Positions 13,301-25,300 of a DNA stretch of 64,000 bases are shown piece by piece; position 1 is the first letter of the stretch, and each line of letters begins with the position of its first letter. The notes under the pieces are model-generated. The model searched no databases, was not told where the DNA came from, and saw nothing but the letters and a program-made list of their open reading frames with translations. The stretch spans positions 2,336,716 to 2,400,715 of the forward strand of contig CP053163.1 in the NCBI GenBank assembly GCA_014607495.2, in the 5' to 3' direction. A program made the position numbers and the translations under genes. The stretch is from Carposina sasakii (taxonomy: Eukaryota; Arthropoda; Insecta; Lepidoptera; Carposinidae).

Positions 13301-16300
13301 TTATGAGTTATCAGATCCGAGGGTCAGTGGAGGGTGTAGGGCCCGGTGGTGGGCGCACCCATAGTGAAATAGGATTTTATCAAAATCGTATCAAATTTTT
13401 GAATTGAACTTTATAATACATACCTCTGACTCCTTGCCTCGCTTCCCTGTGTTGTGTACTGTTATGGTAAATGACGTCACGTCGGGTGGCACGTCACTGT
13501 AAATAAACATTATTGATACATACTATATTTTTTATTTACGAAAGTGCCTAAGTTTTGTAGCCTATTGCTCCAGTTGGCCAAATCAACTTTCTTACTACTT
13601 TAGTTCTACTTTAGTTTAGTTAATTTATTTTTAATTTGTTTTATTTTATTTTTATTATTTAGTTTAATTTGATTTAGATCTGATTTAGTTTAATTTAAAT
13701 TGATTTATTTTATTTGTTTCAGTTAGTTTTTAATATAATTTCATCAATTCAATTTAAGTATGTAATGTTTGCAATTACTTACTAACATAGGTTAAGACTT
13801 TTACTAATACAAATATGGAAACCAATTTTCCGAAATAAAATTTATATTATTATTTAGTTGGCCAAATCAACTTCTTACTACTTTAGTTGGCCAAATCAAA
13901 TTTATTACTACTCTAGCTGGCCAAATTACCGCTTGCATTGTTCTACCTGTTGCATTGTTGTTGACCAAAACTTTGGTATTGCTGTAGTTGACCTAATAAT
14001 CCACATTATAGTCTCTTTTGGACTAAAATAAAATAGCTACTGTCTGTTTAAAAAAATACTCCCTATGATTGATTTTGAAACTAACATTTTTTGTATGTGG
14101 TGAAACTGAAAATGTGGTCATACACATAGTAACTAGTAGAGATGAAACGGACAGTGGTTTGGCCGGATACAGGATACCGAATATTCGGCAAGCTACGAGG
14201 GCGGAGCGCCGGATATCCGGCTCTTTATCGCCTTACATGACGCGATCAGTTTGATTTAAATATAGGCGCGGTGAACGGGATCGGAAATATTCGGGGGCGT
14301 TCGGGTATTATCGCACGTGAGCGGAGATCGATACGGCTTGTGGGCGTTTGAGTGTTGTCGCTCGCGTGACAGTTTATGTTTGTTTCTCAGTTTATTCCAT
14401 TGTTTTTTCACTTGTCGTCGTGGTTTTTGTTTGTTTAACAAGAAATGTCATCATCAAAAAAACGATTATGTGGTATGATTTTCATCATTTTTCGTTCTGT
14501 AAAATCATGAGAATTTTACTATACTTGATTACTATCCGGTATTCAGACGGATAGTGAAATCAAGGCCGAAACCGGATACCGGATAGTAACCGGATATCCG
14601 TTACATCTCTAGTAACTAGTGACATCATTCATTTGAATTATACAGTAAAACGCACTTTAGTCAGTACTCACTCGAAGCAGAACTCCTGATCCCAATGCGG
14701 GTCCGGCCCGGGAGCGGCACGCGTGCGCGCGCACGGCGCGTTGCCCAGCGACAGGCGCAGGTGCGGCCGCGGCGCCAAACGCGGCGGCAGGCGGTGCGCG
14801 GTCACACACCGCACGCACAGTGCGCGCAGCCACGTTACGCGTGCCGTCTGGTATGGGGAAACGCGGATGTGTAAGTTAACAAGTTAAGAATGTGAATGTG
14901 AATGCAAGGTCACGCAACGCACTCAGAGCGCGCGCAGCCACGTTACGCGTGCCTTCTGCGTATGTACGAACGCGGGTGTATAAGTTAACGTTTGAGTTTA
15001 AGGTGAGAATGCAATCGTTTACGTTTCAGTATAAAAAAGACGCCCCCTGATTACCTAATTTGCAATAGCAAACGAAGCAAAGAGATAGTGAAAATTTAAC
15101 AATTTTCGCCTTGAAATGTCAAAGTTCCTTTGAAATTCATTTTACGTAATACTAGACACTTCTTATACGGAGAAGTGAAAGAATGTAAGCACAGTTTACA
15201 CTATTCACTCGTTAGATTGTATTGTGTCTAGGAGTTCTCCTGGATTTTGTCTTTAAGCGACCTTAACTCTTATTAGCTCCACGTTGGTAGCTATTAAGCC
15301 CCGAATCGCCAACTGATGCCGGACAGACCGTAACAAATCGCTCCTTGGGGTGGTGACCGTTGCCAAAGTAAAGCTTTGCGATTTTTTTAATGTTGTTAAA
15401 ATTCACCTCCTTTTTTTGTTTGGTAGTGATTTTATTTTGGGGTGCGAACATAGAAAGTAACATATAAAAAGACCATCGACAAACAAGTTGTTAATGCTTT
15501 CATGTCGAATATATGATTTTGAAGTTGTATTACTTCCTTTGTGGTGAGATTAGGTCGGGCGCGGCGCCGGCGCACAGTGCTTGTGTGTGTCGCGTGTGTC
15601 GCACCTTGTTGTGTCGCTTGCCCTGCGCGGCGCACAGAGCGTGTGTGTGTCGCACCTTGTTGTGTTGCTTGCCCTGAGCGGCGCACAGTGCGTGTGTGTG
15701 TCGCACCTTGTTGTGTTGCTTGCCCTGCGCGGCGCACAGAGCGTGTGTGTGTCGCACCTTGTTGTGTTGCTTGCCCTGAGCGGCGCACAGAGCGTGTGTG
15801 TGTCGCACCTTGTTGTGTTGCTTGCCCTGAGCGGCGCACAGTGCGTGTGTGTGTCGCACCTTGTTGTGTTGCTTGCCCTGAGCGGCGCACAGAGCGTGTG
15901 TGTGTCGCACCTTGTTGTGTTGCTTGCCCTGAGCGGCGCACAGAGCGTGTGTGTGTCGCACCTTGTTGTGTTGCTTGCCCTGAGCGGCGCACAGAGCGTG
16001 TGTGTGTCGCACCTTGTTGTGTTGCTTGCCCTGCGCGGCGCACAGAGCGTGTGTGTGTCGCACCTTGTTGTGTTGCTTGCCCTGACAGAGCGGTGTGTGT
16101 CGCACAGAGCGTGTGTGTGTCGCACCTTGTTGTGTTGCTTGCCCTGAGCGGCGCACAGAGCGTGTGTGTGTCGCACCTTGTTGTGTTGCGCTTGCCCTGC
16201 GCGGCGCACAGAGCGTGTGTGTGTCGCACCTTGTTGTGTCGCTGCCCTGCGCGGCGCACAGAGCGTGCCCTGCGCGGCGCACAGAGCGTGTGTGTGTTGT

Positions 16301-19300
16301 TGTGTCGCTTGCCCTGCGCGGCGCACCTTGTTGTGTTGCTTGCCCTGCGCGGCGCACAGAGCGTGTGTGTGTCGCACCTTGTTGTGTTGCTTGCCCTGCG
16401 CGGCGCACAGAGCGTGTGTGTGTCGCACCTTGTTGTGTTGCTTGCCCTGCGCGGCGCACAGAGCGTGTGTGTGTCGCACCTTGTTGTGTTGCTTGCCCTG
16501 CGCGGCGCACAGCGGCCGCAGTGCGTCGAGCCAGGCGCGTAGGTCGGACGCGGCGCCGGCGCACAGATGCGTGTGTGTGGACAGACACGGCAGCGCACGC
16601 TCCACCAACTGGAAGCAGAACTCGCGCTCCCACAGCGACTCGTGCACCTGCGAGAAAACAACCCCTAGTAGAGACACCTATCGGACGCAAGACAGAACCA
16701 CAGTCCGATACACATCCTGAGACGTGATGTCGAAGTTTCTTACAGTGATCGGATGGAATTTCATAAATATGTCTCCAGCCATATTTGAGTCATGTCATGG
16801 CGCGGGCGGCCAATCTCAACGCAGATTAGTCAACTGCTCAGGGAATATTATAGCGGACAAGGTGTGTGGATCCTCCAGTTTCAGTTGACCTATACATATT
16901 GAGAACACAGCCATATGTATACTGTATACTCATACATAGGGCTGCCATCCGTCCGGGTTTCCCGGGATTTGTCCAGGACATTTTTTATGTCAGAGGAAAT
17001 ATGTTTAACTTGATAGAATGAAATATTTGTAATAAATTAAGCCATTTCATAGTAAAAAGTTTAGCTGCCCCCTACTGCCTTAGTCCGGGGAAATATCTTT
17101 ATATCGCCCAAATGTCCGGGGTTTTTGAAGTGTTTTGTCCTGGGTCCATAATTTAACTGATGGCAGCCCTACTCGTACCTAATAATCTATGTAAAAAAAT
17201 TAACAAAAGGTGCTAAAAAAACACTAACCTCATACAAATAAGCGCAGGACAGATCAATAAGCCCCTTAGGTTTGGTCCGTTTGGGCGAGTCGTAGAAGTA
17301 CAGATGCGTATCCGTGCCTTCTTGTAGTAACACGAAGTACAGCGCCTTCCACTTTTTGGCGCCTTTCTCTGACTTTTTGTAGAGATAGCCTTGGTGCTTG
17401 ATGCCTTTCATCTTCTTCAGACCTGAGATTAAGTTTTTTTTATATAAAAATGAGTGAGTTCATGACATGTTAACTAAAATTAAAAATATTTAATTAGCAG
17501 CAATCAAACTTTGTTTAACAAATTAGCATGACAACCTCAGTTTAATGCTTAGTGCCAGAACGCAAATACGTATCGGGGGCAGTGTTAAAGTAAAGAATTG
17601 TTTATTTATTTATAGTTACACGGACTTGACGGCATTACAGTTGTTGCGGCTTCTACTAATTTTAATTATATATTATATTGTTTTAAATTAATCGACGACG
17701 CCTGTAACTTAATATTTTAGTTCTTAGCAAATTTGCTTATAGTTTTCATCAGGCGTTAAATGTATTCTCATTATAAGATAGTTACACATTGTATTGTTAG
17801 CTTCTTCTACCTTTGTCCGCCATTCGGACCACACGTTTGTTAACCTATACTCATTCAAAATTAAAGTCATGTTATAGACTTGTGGATTTTATTTAAATCT
17901 TGAAAATCTACCAATGTTAGCAAACAGTAAAACCAAGGTGCCGTATGTGTAACATATTATAGCAAGCTAATACAACATTATTCATAGTCATTATTAGCAA
18001 GTTATATAGTTTACTATAACGCCTTGACTTAACATTTACATTATATATCAAACGGGGTAGGCCGTACGTCGTCAGCCTATTGCAGTCCACTGCTGGACGT
18101 AGCCCCCCCTCCCCCCCAGGGCACGCCACATGGCTCGATATCCGGTTTTTGCCATCCAGTCACTACCAGCCGTCCTCTTTAAATCATTTGTCCATCTGGC
18201 CGGAGGTAGTACAGTGGTAAGGCCGTACAGTGCATATTAAATTGAAACTATGATTACTGTACACATACCGATCTGATCTCGGCACTCTCTGAGCGTGGCG
18301 TATATCTTCTCAGCGGCCGCGCCGGTGGCACTTTGCTGCGGCTCTATCACGTGACCCTCCGCGATCAGCTGTAAACACACCGTAATCCATACTATTGTCC
18401 GTTTCATAGAATAATTCCTATGCCTGATTTCGGAACTAACATTTTTTTATAGTGAAACAGAAAATGTGATCTTACATATAGTAACTAGCGCCATCATCCA
18501 TCGGAACTGTACAGTGAAACGCACTCTAATATTATACATAAATGCGAAAGTAACTCTGTCTGTCTGTCTGGCTCAGGGCCGACCCGCCCATACGGCGAAC
18601 GGAGCAGTCGCTCCAGGCGCCAAATCCTAGAGGGTGCCTAAATGGTAAAGATATAGGTATATATTATTAGGAGCAAACAGGAGAGGCGCCATAATTGGAT
18701 CTCGCTCCATTCTAAATTTACTTCGGGCCGTCGCTGGCTGGCTTTCACGCCAAAACTACTGAACCGATTTTAATGGGGTACACAGATAAAATCTAAAGCC
18801 TGAGAATGGACATAGGCTACTTTTCCCGGGAAAAGTTTAGTTTTTTATCTGTGCAGTGAGAGATCAGATGTTTTTGTATAAGGTTTTGTACAACAATAGA
18901 TTCTCCGTTTCTTCCTCGGTAATGTTGGTTTTAGATGTCCCAGATTGGGATTGCATAAATACGTTGTTTAATGTGCCGTTCACGAAGACCAAATATATAC
19001 GAAACACTTTTATTTATCGATCCTGTGACTCCTACAATCGGCGTTTCAAGGGCATTGATTTGTTTAATACAAAATGTAATACTTATAAAAGTAAAATCAT
19101 TGCGGCTCTTGATCAATGATTGTGGGGATTTCATAGATTCAGTACGTACAAGGATAAAAAAAGCCTTTTAGGTAACCAGTTACGTACAAGGATAAAAAAA
19201 GCCTTTTTGGAAACCGGTTTCCAAACTTCGGTTACCAAAACGGCCGAAGGGGATGTGTTTGGTTAAAGCTTCATTTTTTTTCTGTGTTTTTATTGGTAAA

Positions 19301-22300
19301 CACTTTGCTCGTGTATATGCTACTTATGTATTGTAAATATATTTGTGTAATAGTACTGTTTGTGTCTCATGAAAATAAAAATAAAATCGACAAATTTCCA
19401 TTGAGGGGTCGCCCACCACCAGGCCCTACACCCTCCGCTGACCCTCGGATCTGCCGACTCATGGTCACGAACACAAGACACTACTGTCGCAATGAGAAGC
19501 CAGATCCAAGCACCTAGCATGCAACCATAAATACATAGCTACTAATCCGAAAACCAATTAAAATTTTTAATCGACATATGTTTTGCCAACACCCGTGGCA
19601 TCATCAGGATTAGTTTTCCATGTTAGTTCTAACTACCGAACCAATTAACCCCTCAATTGAAATTTTAACTTCTGAACAGTGACGCCTGCCGGGCTAGCAC
19701 GACCACGATAAGTAGATAACGATAAAGGATTTCGTATCGTATCTATACCACCATAATTATCGATTTCGCGAACATGACCAATGGAACGATACGTTACGTA
19801 AGATTTATCCCGTGATATGATACGATAAGGCGCGAGATAAGTTAAACAAATGTTTCTAGAGTCAAAAAATATTTTTTTCTTTTTCAATTGTCGTTCATTC
19901 TTTTTTTTTTCTTTTTCCTTTTTGACATCAGATGTCATGTTAACTGCTCTAACATGACCAGCGAAACACGATACGATAAACCTATTTATCGACTAGCTGT
20001 CAAAATACGATAGATATTAGCCGCCATGTTGAATGTTATCGATACCAATTTCTAATAATTTAATTTTACCTTTGACCTACCTATCCGAGTAAACTAAAAC
20101 ACTAAATTAAAAATATTAAGTTTGGAGCATATCACTGAAACCTATCGAACCAAAGAATATAATAGGTATTTTCGATTTCTCTAACCTATCTACGCTTATC
20201 GCGCACTACAATGTTCATCGATAACAATATCTTGAATTGATGTCAAAATTCGATATTTTAAACATCAAAATACGGTCATGTTCGGCATCGATAGTACCGA
20301 TGCACATGTTCGCATTTTATCTATCATATCGTATCGTGCCGTGTAACGTTATCGGCATGGTTTTTCGCTGTATCGATAGAAATTCAACATTGCGGCTATA
20401 TTTATCGAATTTTGACAGCTAGGTAACACTTATTATATCGTGTATCGTTGGCCGTGCTAGCCGGGCTGATACAATAAAAAATTTCGATAAAATTTTTAGT
20501 TAACAATAGTAACTTACAGGTTGTCCTAAAGTATGTCCCTCAACAATCTGCTCCTTCCGATACCGGTTGATGACGGCGTCCAGACACTCAAACGTGCGAC
20601 CGCCCATTAGGTAGCGCACACCTTTCTTCTCTATTCTAAACCTACAACAATAACAAACAGATTAAAATCCTGTCGCCAGGGATCTAATAAATAAATCGCG
20701 ATAGTTGTAGAGTTGTGACATTTTCCATCATTGTATCGATAAAATTGGAATCAAGGGTATGTATGTATGTATGTAGCTCTATACAATAACCGTCGCCGAC
20801 TACGCAAATGCGTTTCCTTGATTATCTAGAGGTGCCGCCGAGCGACGCTTATTTGCGTCTATAACGATGTTCGCATGCTTAACAGGTGTAGAGATGTAAA
20901 ATATATATTGTTTTAAGTTATGTAGACTATTTACATTACTATAACCCTTCTTCTGACAGTGCTATTAATAAACAGCGCGTAACGTTCGTAATACATTTTA
21001 TATATAGGAACCTAGTTAGAAGCTTTTTATTCTGTTTCTTAGTTAGTCTGTTTTCTATTCATAGAGCCTTAAGTATATATAACAACATAATATACAAAAC
21101 ACCCACCTCTGAATCTGATTATTAATATGGAAGAACAGCGAATAATCTCCCGGTGAATTATCAGATGGTCTCACGAGGAAGCTGCCCGGGCCTGCCTTCA
21201 CCAGCATGTCCACCGCCTCGCTCTTGCTGCAGCCCGGGTGGAACCATGAGAACACCGTGTTCGGGTCGATGCTGGGGTCCAGGTCTTCGACTAGTTCGCG
21301 GAAGATCATGCCTTGTTCGCCCGTTCTGGATGATATTCATTATTTTTAGCTAAGGTCTTCTGGACTCTCTTAACCTACACTCCGACCGGTCGGAAGCGGC
21401 CCGCCATCCAGATGATACCCGCGACCTTAGCTAGATCATTATACCATCATACCACTAAAAATAGCCCTCCCCAAACTCCACTCCGACCGGTCGGAAGCAG
21501 CCTGCATCCAGATACCCGCGACCTTGGCTAGGTCGTTATACCATAGGTACCACATACTAAATACTGACGACCGATCGGCAGGGCTATTGCGTAACTTGCA
21601 GTAGCATAGCGGTAGCAATGCGACAGCGAGGAGGCGGGAAAAGCTGGAAGGGAGCGGGTGTAATTTTCTTGTGAAAATCAAAATTTATTTGTAAATGGCT
21701 TGCATGTGTCTGTAAAGTGATGTTTTCAGGTAGATAAGTTATCGCATAGCTATCACTCTGCTTCTGAAAGTTACGTAATCAGGGGGCGGAGCGCGGGAGC
21801 ACGCCTCTAGCTATCGCATAGCTATCACTCTGCTTCTGCAAGTTACGTAATCAGGGGGCGGGGCGCGGAAGCACGCCTCTAGCTATCGCATAGCTATCAC
21901 TATGCTTCTGCAAGTTACGTAATCAGAAAGTCTAGCTATCGCATAGCTATCACTCTGCTTCTGAAAGATACGTAATTAGGAGGCGGGGCGCGGAAGCACG
22001 CCTCTAGCTATCTCATAGTTTTTAAGTTGGCTCTTACGACATGCACGGAAGGAAATGCAGCTGTTCTGGATACCATTATTCACATTTCAAATATTACATG
22101 TCAAAGCTTGTACTGACTTTAGTACGTACCTACCCTTCCTAACGTAAAAGCACCCTGTATAGCTGGTCTCGCATAAATATGAGATATCTCGCTTTCACCA
22201 AGTTCATACAACGAGCGCAGAGCTACAACCGTTTGAACAATATCCCTTACCTATGAGCAGTGACCCACAGCCAGCCGTCTCCCATATCGTTGTGAACAAA

Positions 22301-25300
22301 GAAGATGTCTCCCTTCTGGAACGTGAGCTCGTCTGTGTCCGGCATCTTCGTGTACGGCAGGATGGCAACCACGCGCTAAAAAAGATGAAATTTGTTATTT
22401 AATCACATCAGACTGTTGTCGACTTATTTCAGCATGTTTCTACACTATTTACTAGTTTATACACTAGCGACCCGCCCCTGCTTCGCAAGGGTGCAATACT
22501 GATAATAATAATAGCTTCCCGGCCTATTTCGGCCACGGCGACTGCATTCAGCTCCGATGGTGTCGCTGATGTGCTCGCATGAGGCTAAAATATCCAATTT
22601 TGTTGACAAAAGTCAGACATTGCGCGAGCACACCATCAACATGCCGCAGGTGGTCGGGCTTTCTTAAGATCCCGTTTGATGTCAAGATCTTCTTGCCGTT
22701 GGATCTCAAAGTCATCGACTTTGGATCTGACTAAGGCTCTCCACTCTGGCCGCATGGCAACGTGCCTCTCCCACTTCAAGGGCTCCAAGCAACACCGTTT
22801 GATGTGCCGTTTAAGCACGACACGCGTCCGCGACGTCCTCGCTGCGCAGCCGCAGCGTGTTGACGACGCTTTCGCTGCGTACCCGATCCGCCCCGCAGCC
22901 GTTCGCAAACCGCTAGTATGATAAGACCCTTAGTCGTGAGAGTGACACTAGGTCAAAACTTTTACGCAGGCGGGTTTTATCCTGAAATAATCCAACTTAT
23001 TACCTTCTTATCGTTGACGGGCTCCGGCGGCGCCACGGGCTCGACCAGACGCTCCCTCTTCAGCAGGTCGGAGCACTGCGTGTAGAACCCCACCAGCTCC
23101 GGCAGGGAGTCGAACTGACGCCCGCCGATGTAGTAGTCACCGCATACCGCTGTTATTCTGCAATTTGTTGTTGCGTTACTTGTGACGTAATAGAAGTCAG
23201 GGCAAGGTGTATCCCAATTAATGTATAGATGCGAAGGTAAGATTTATTCATCATCATCATGGGTCTATTTCCATCTATGATCAGCCCCCGTATCGGCTAC
23301 CTTTTTTGGCAGTTCATAGTGGTGATCACTGACTGAAACTTATTGAACTGGAAGTGTCAATGTATGTGTGTATTGTCATAATTTTCTTCAGAAAAGGCAT
23401 TATGTTTCCATTATACTTCCAATTGTTAAGTTTTAATTTGTGATAATCACTATGAACTGTCAGAAAAGATAGCCGATATGAACTGTATACTGAGAACTGT
23501 CAAAAAAGACAGCTGAGTATATAATGTTACCTATCTACTTGTAATCGAAATGAACACGTACCTGAAGTGATTAATTCCCGTGCGACCCAAGTAGCTCAGC
23601 ACATATGAACCCGGTTTGCGATCACTCTCTCGAACTGCAACAATAATACTACGGTTAAAGAATACTTAATTGACCCGATAGCTCTGTTGGTTAGAGCGAA
23701 AGCACTGTTTGCGAGAGGTCGTGAATTCAAATCTCACTCGGGTGAAATAAAAATATTGTCTTTATTAATAATTTTATCTATACTAATATTATAAAGAGGT
23801 AAAGTTTGTATATTTGTTAAATTGTAAGGGGTAATCTCGGGATCTACTGAACCGATTTTAAAAATTCTTTCACCAATAGAAAGCCACATTATTGGTGAGT
23901 GTCATAGGTTATAAGAATTTCCCGATATTCCCACGGGAAGGCGGCCAACGGGAATTTAATATTTTTTACGAAAACGTTATACATATGAAGCTGAAATCGG
24001 GCATATATGTTCATTGGGGACAACGAGGAAGGACTAAAAACGGATTTCCCGAAATTCCCACGGGGAATTTCAAATTTTTACGAAAACCGCTATTTATACG
24101 AAGCTGAAATCGGATTAGGGCTACAAGGAAGCTCTAAGAACGGATTTCCCGAAATTGCCACGGGAAGGGGACCAACGGGAGTTCCAAATTTTTACGAAAA
24201 CCGCTGTACCTACATATGAAGTTGTAGCTATATACTGATATGTACCGAAGCGAAGCGAGGGCGGGCCAATAGTAAAGAATACTTAGTCAGAGCCAAGCCA
24301 CCCGATGCGCGGCGGCGCGGCGACTGACCGGTGCCGATCCGGTTTTCTACATATAAAAAGCACAGGGCTCCGGCGCTGAACCGCACGCGCAGAGGAATCG
24401 AGACGAGGCGGGGAGGGGTGTATGTATTACGCCGCCGGAGTGGCACCGCTCAGTTGTCTTTCCCCCCAGCCAGCTGCATCTTTCCCTTCCCAAATGGGTC
24501 AGACTCTCTGACCTATGTGGCCCCCTTTAAGGGCCATTTAAGTTACCGGCGCATTGTCGCGCGCCATGAGAATTTTACCCGGGCATGGGGGTTGCCCCAA
24601 GGCCCGCAAACCGAAGCGTATTATTGCCCCATAGACGACCACGTCCTCATTTTTTTAATACAAACTGTCGTCTTAATCGGCCCAACTCTCTCATTCGTCG
24701 CCGCCACGGTGCCGCAAAACGTGTGGTCGCTAGTCCGGCGAGATGACCTGTCTGCCGGCATCGGGCTCTCACACTTAAACCTTAACGTAAAATTTGTTCT
24801 ACCTGTTACTTTCTCTCTCAGTCATTTATGTTAGGAACGGAGAGAGACAGACATGACTAAGGTAAAGTTTACGTTTAAGTGTGACAGTCAGGGGGTCTAC
24901 TCTGAAATGCCGCTTTCGAATCTTTCGGTCCGACCGAAGCCCGACCGAATCGAAACCTTTGACAGCCTTTGACCCTACTACGAAATTGCTTCGGATGTTC
25001 ACAACTCATTCGGAACTATAGAGAATAATTCACATTGACTAATATTATAAGCTTTCTATTATCTAGCCTTATACCTGTCAAATAGAGTTCGATCGGACCG
25101 AATGAAAAAACGGCGCGACTGATCCGATCGAAGGAAGTTCGTAGTAGGAAACACCTCTAAATTCGGCCGATACTTCGTTTATCGTCACTTCAGAGTAGAC
25201 CCCCAGGATCGACCATATTACCTACTCGTACACACAAAGGAACGTGATTGGTTGAATATTTAAAAAGTTATTAAAGAAGTAGTAAGTGAAGTGGAAACAC

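Noticed and set aside
15553..16510. CRISPR-like array
   Set aside because: The units are contiguous with no unique spacers, and this is animal nuclear DNA.
16480..16510. GC donor (CAGG/GCAAGC) as the end of RasGAP exon 10
   Set aside because: A normal GT donor (AAG/GTGCGA) 17-18 bases further gives a phase-0 exon that joins exon 11 correctly and matches the SNK-containing linker of RASA1.
15432..16727. Long open frames of 188-409 codons on both strands taken as protein genes
   Set aside because: They are by-products of a stop-free 51-bp repeat. Only the frame continuing exon 10 has any link to a real gene.
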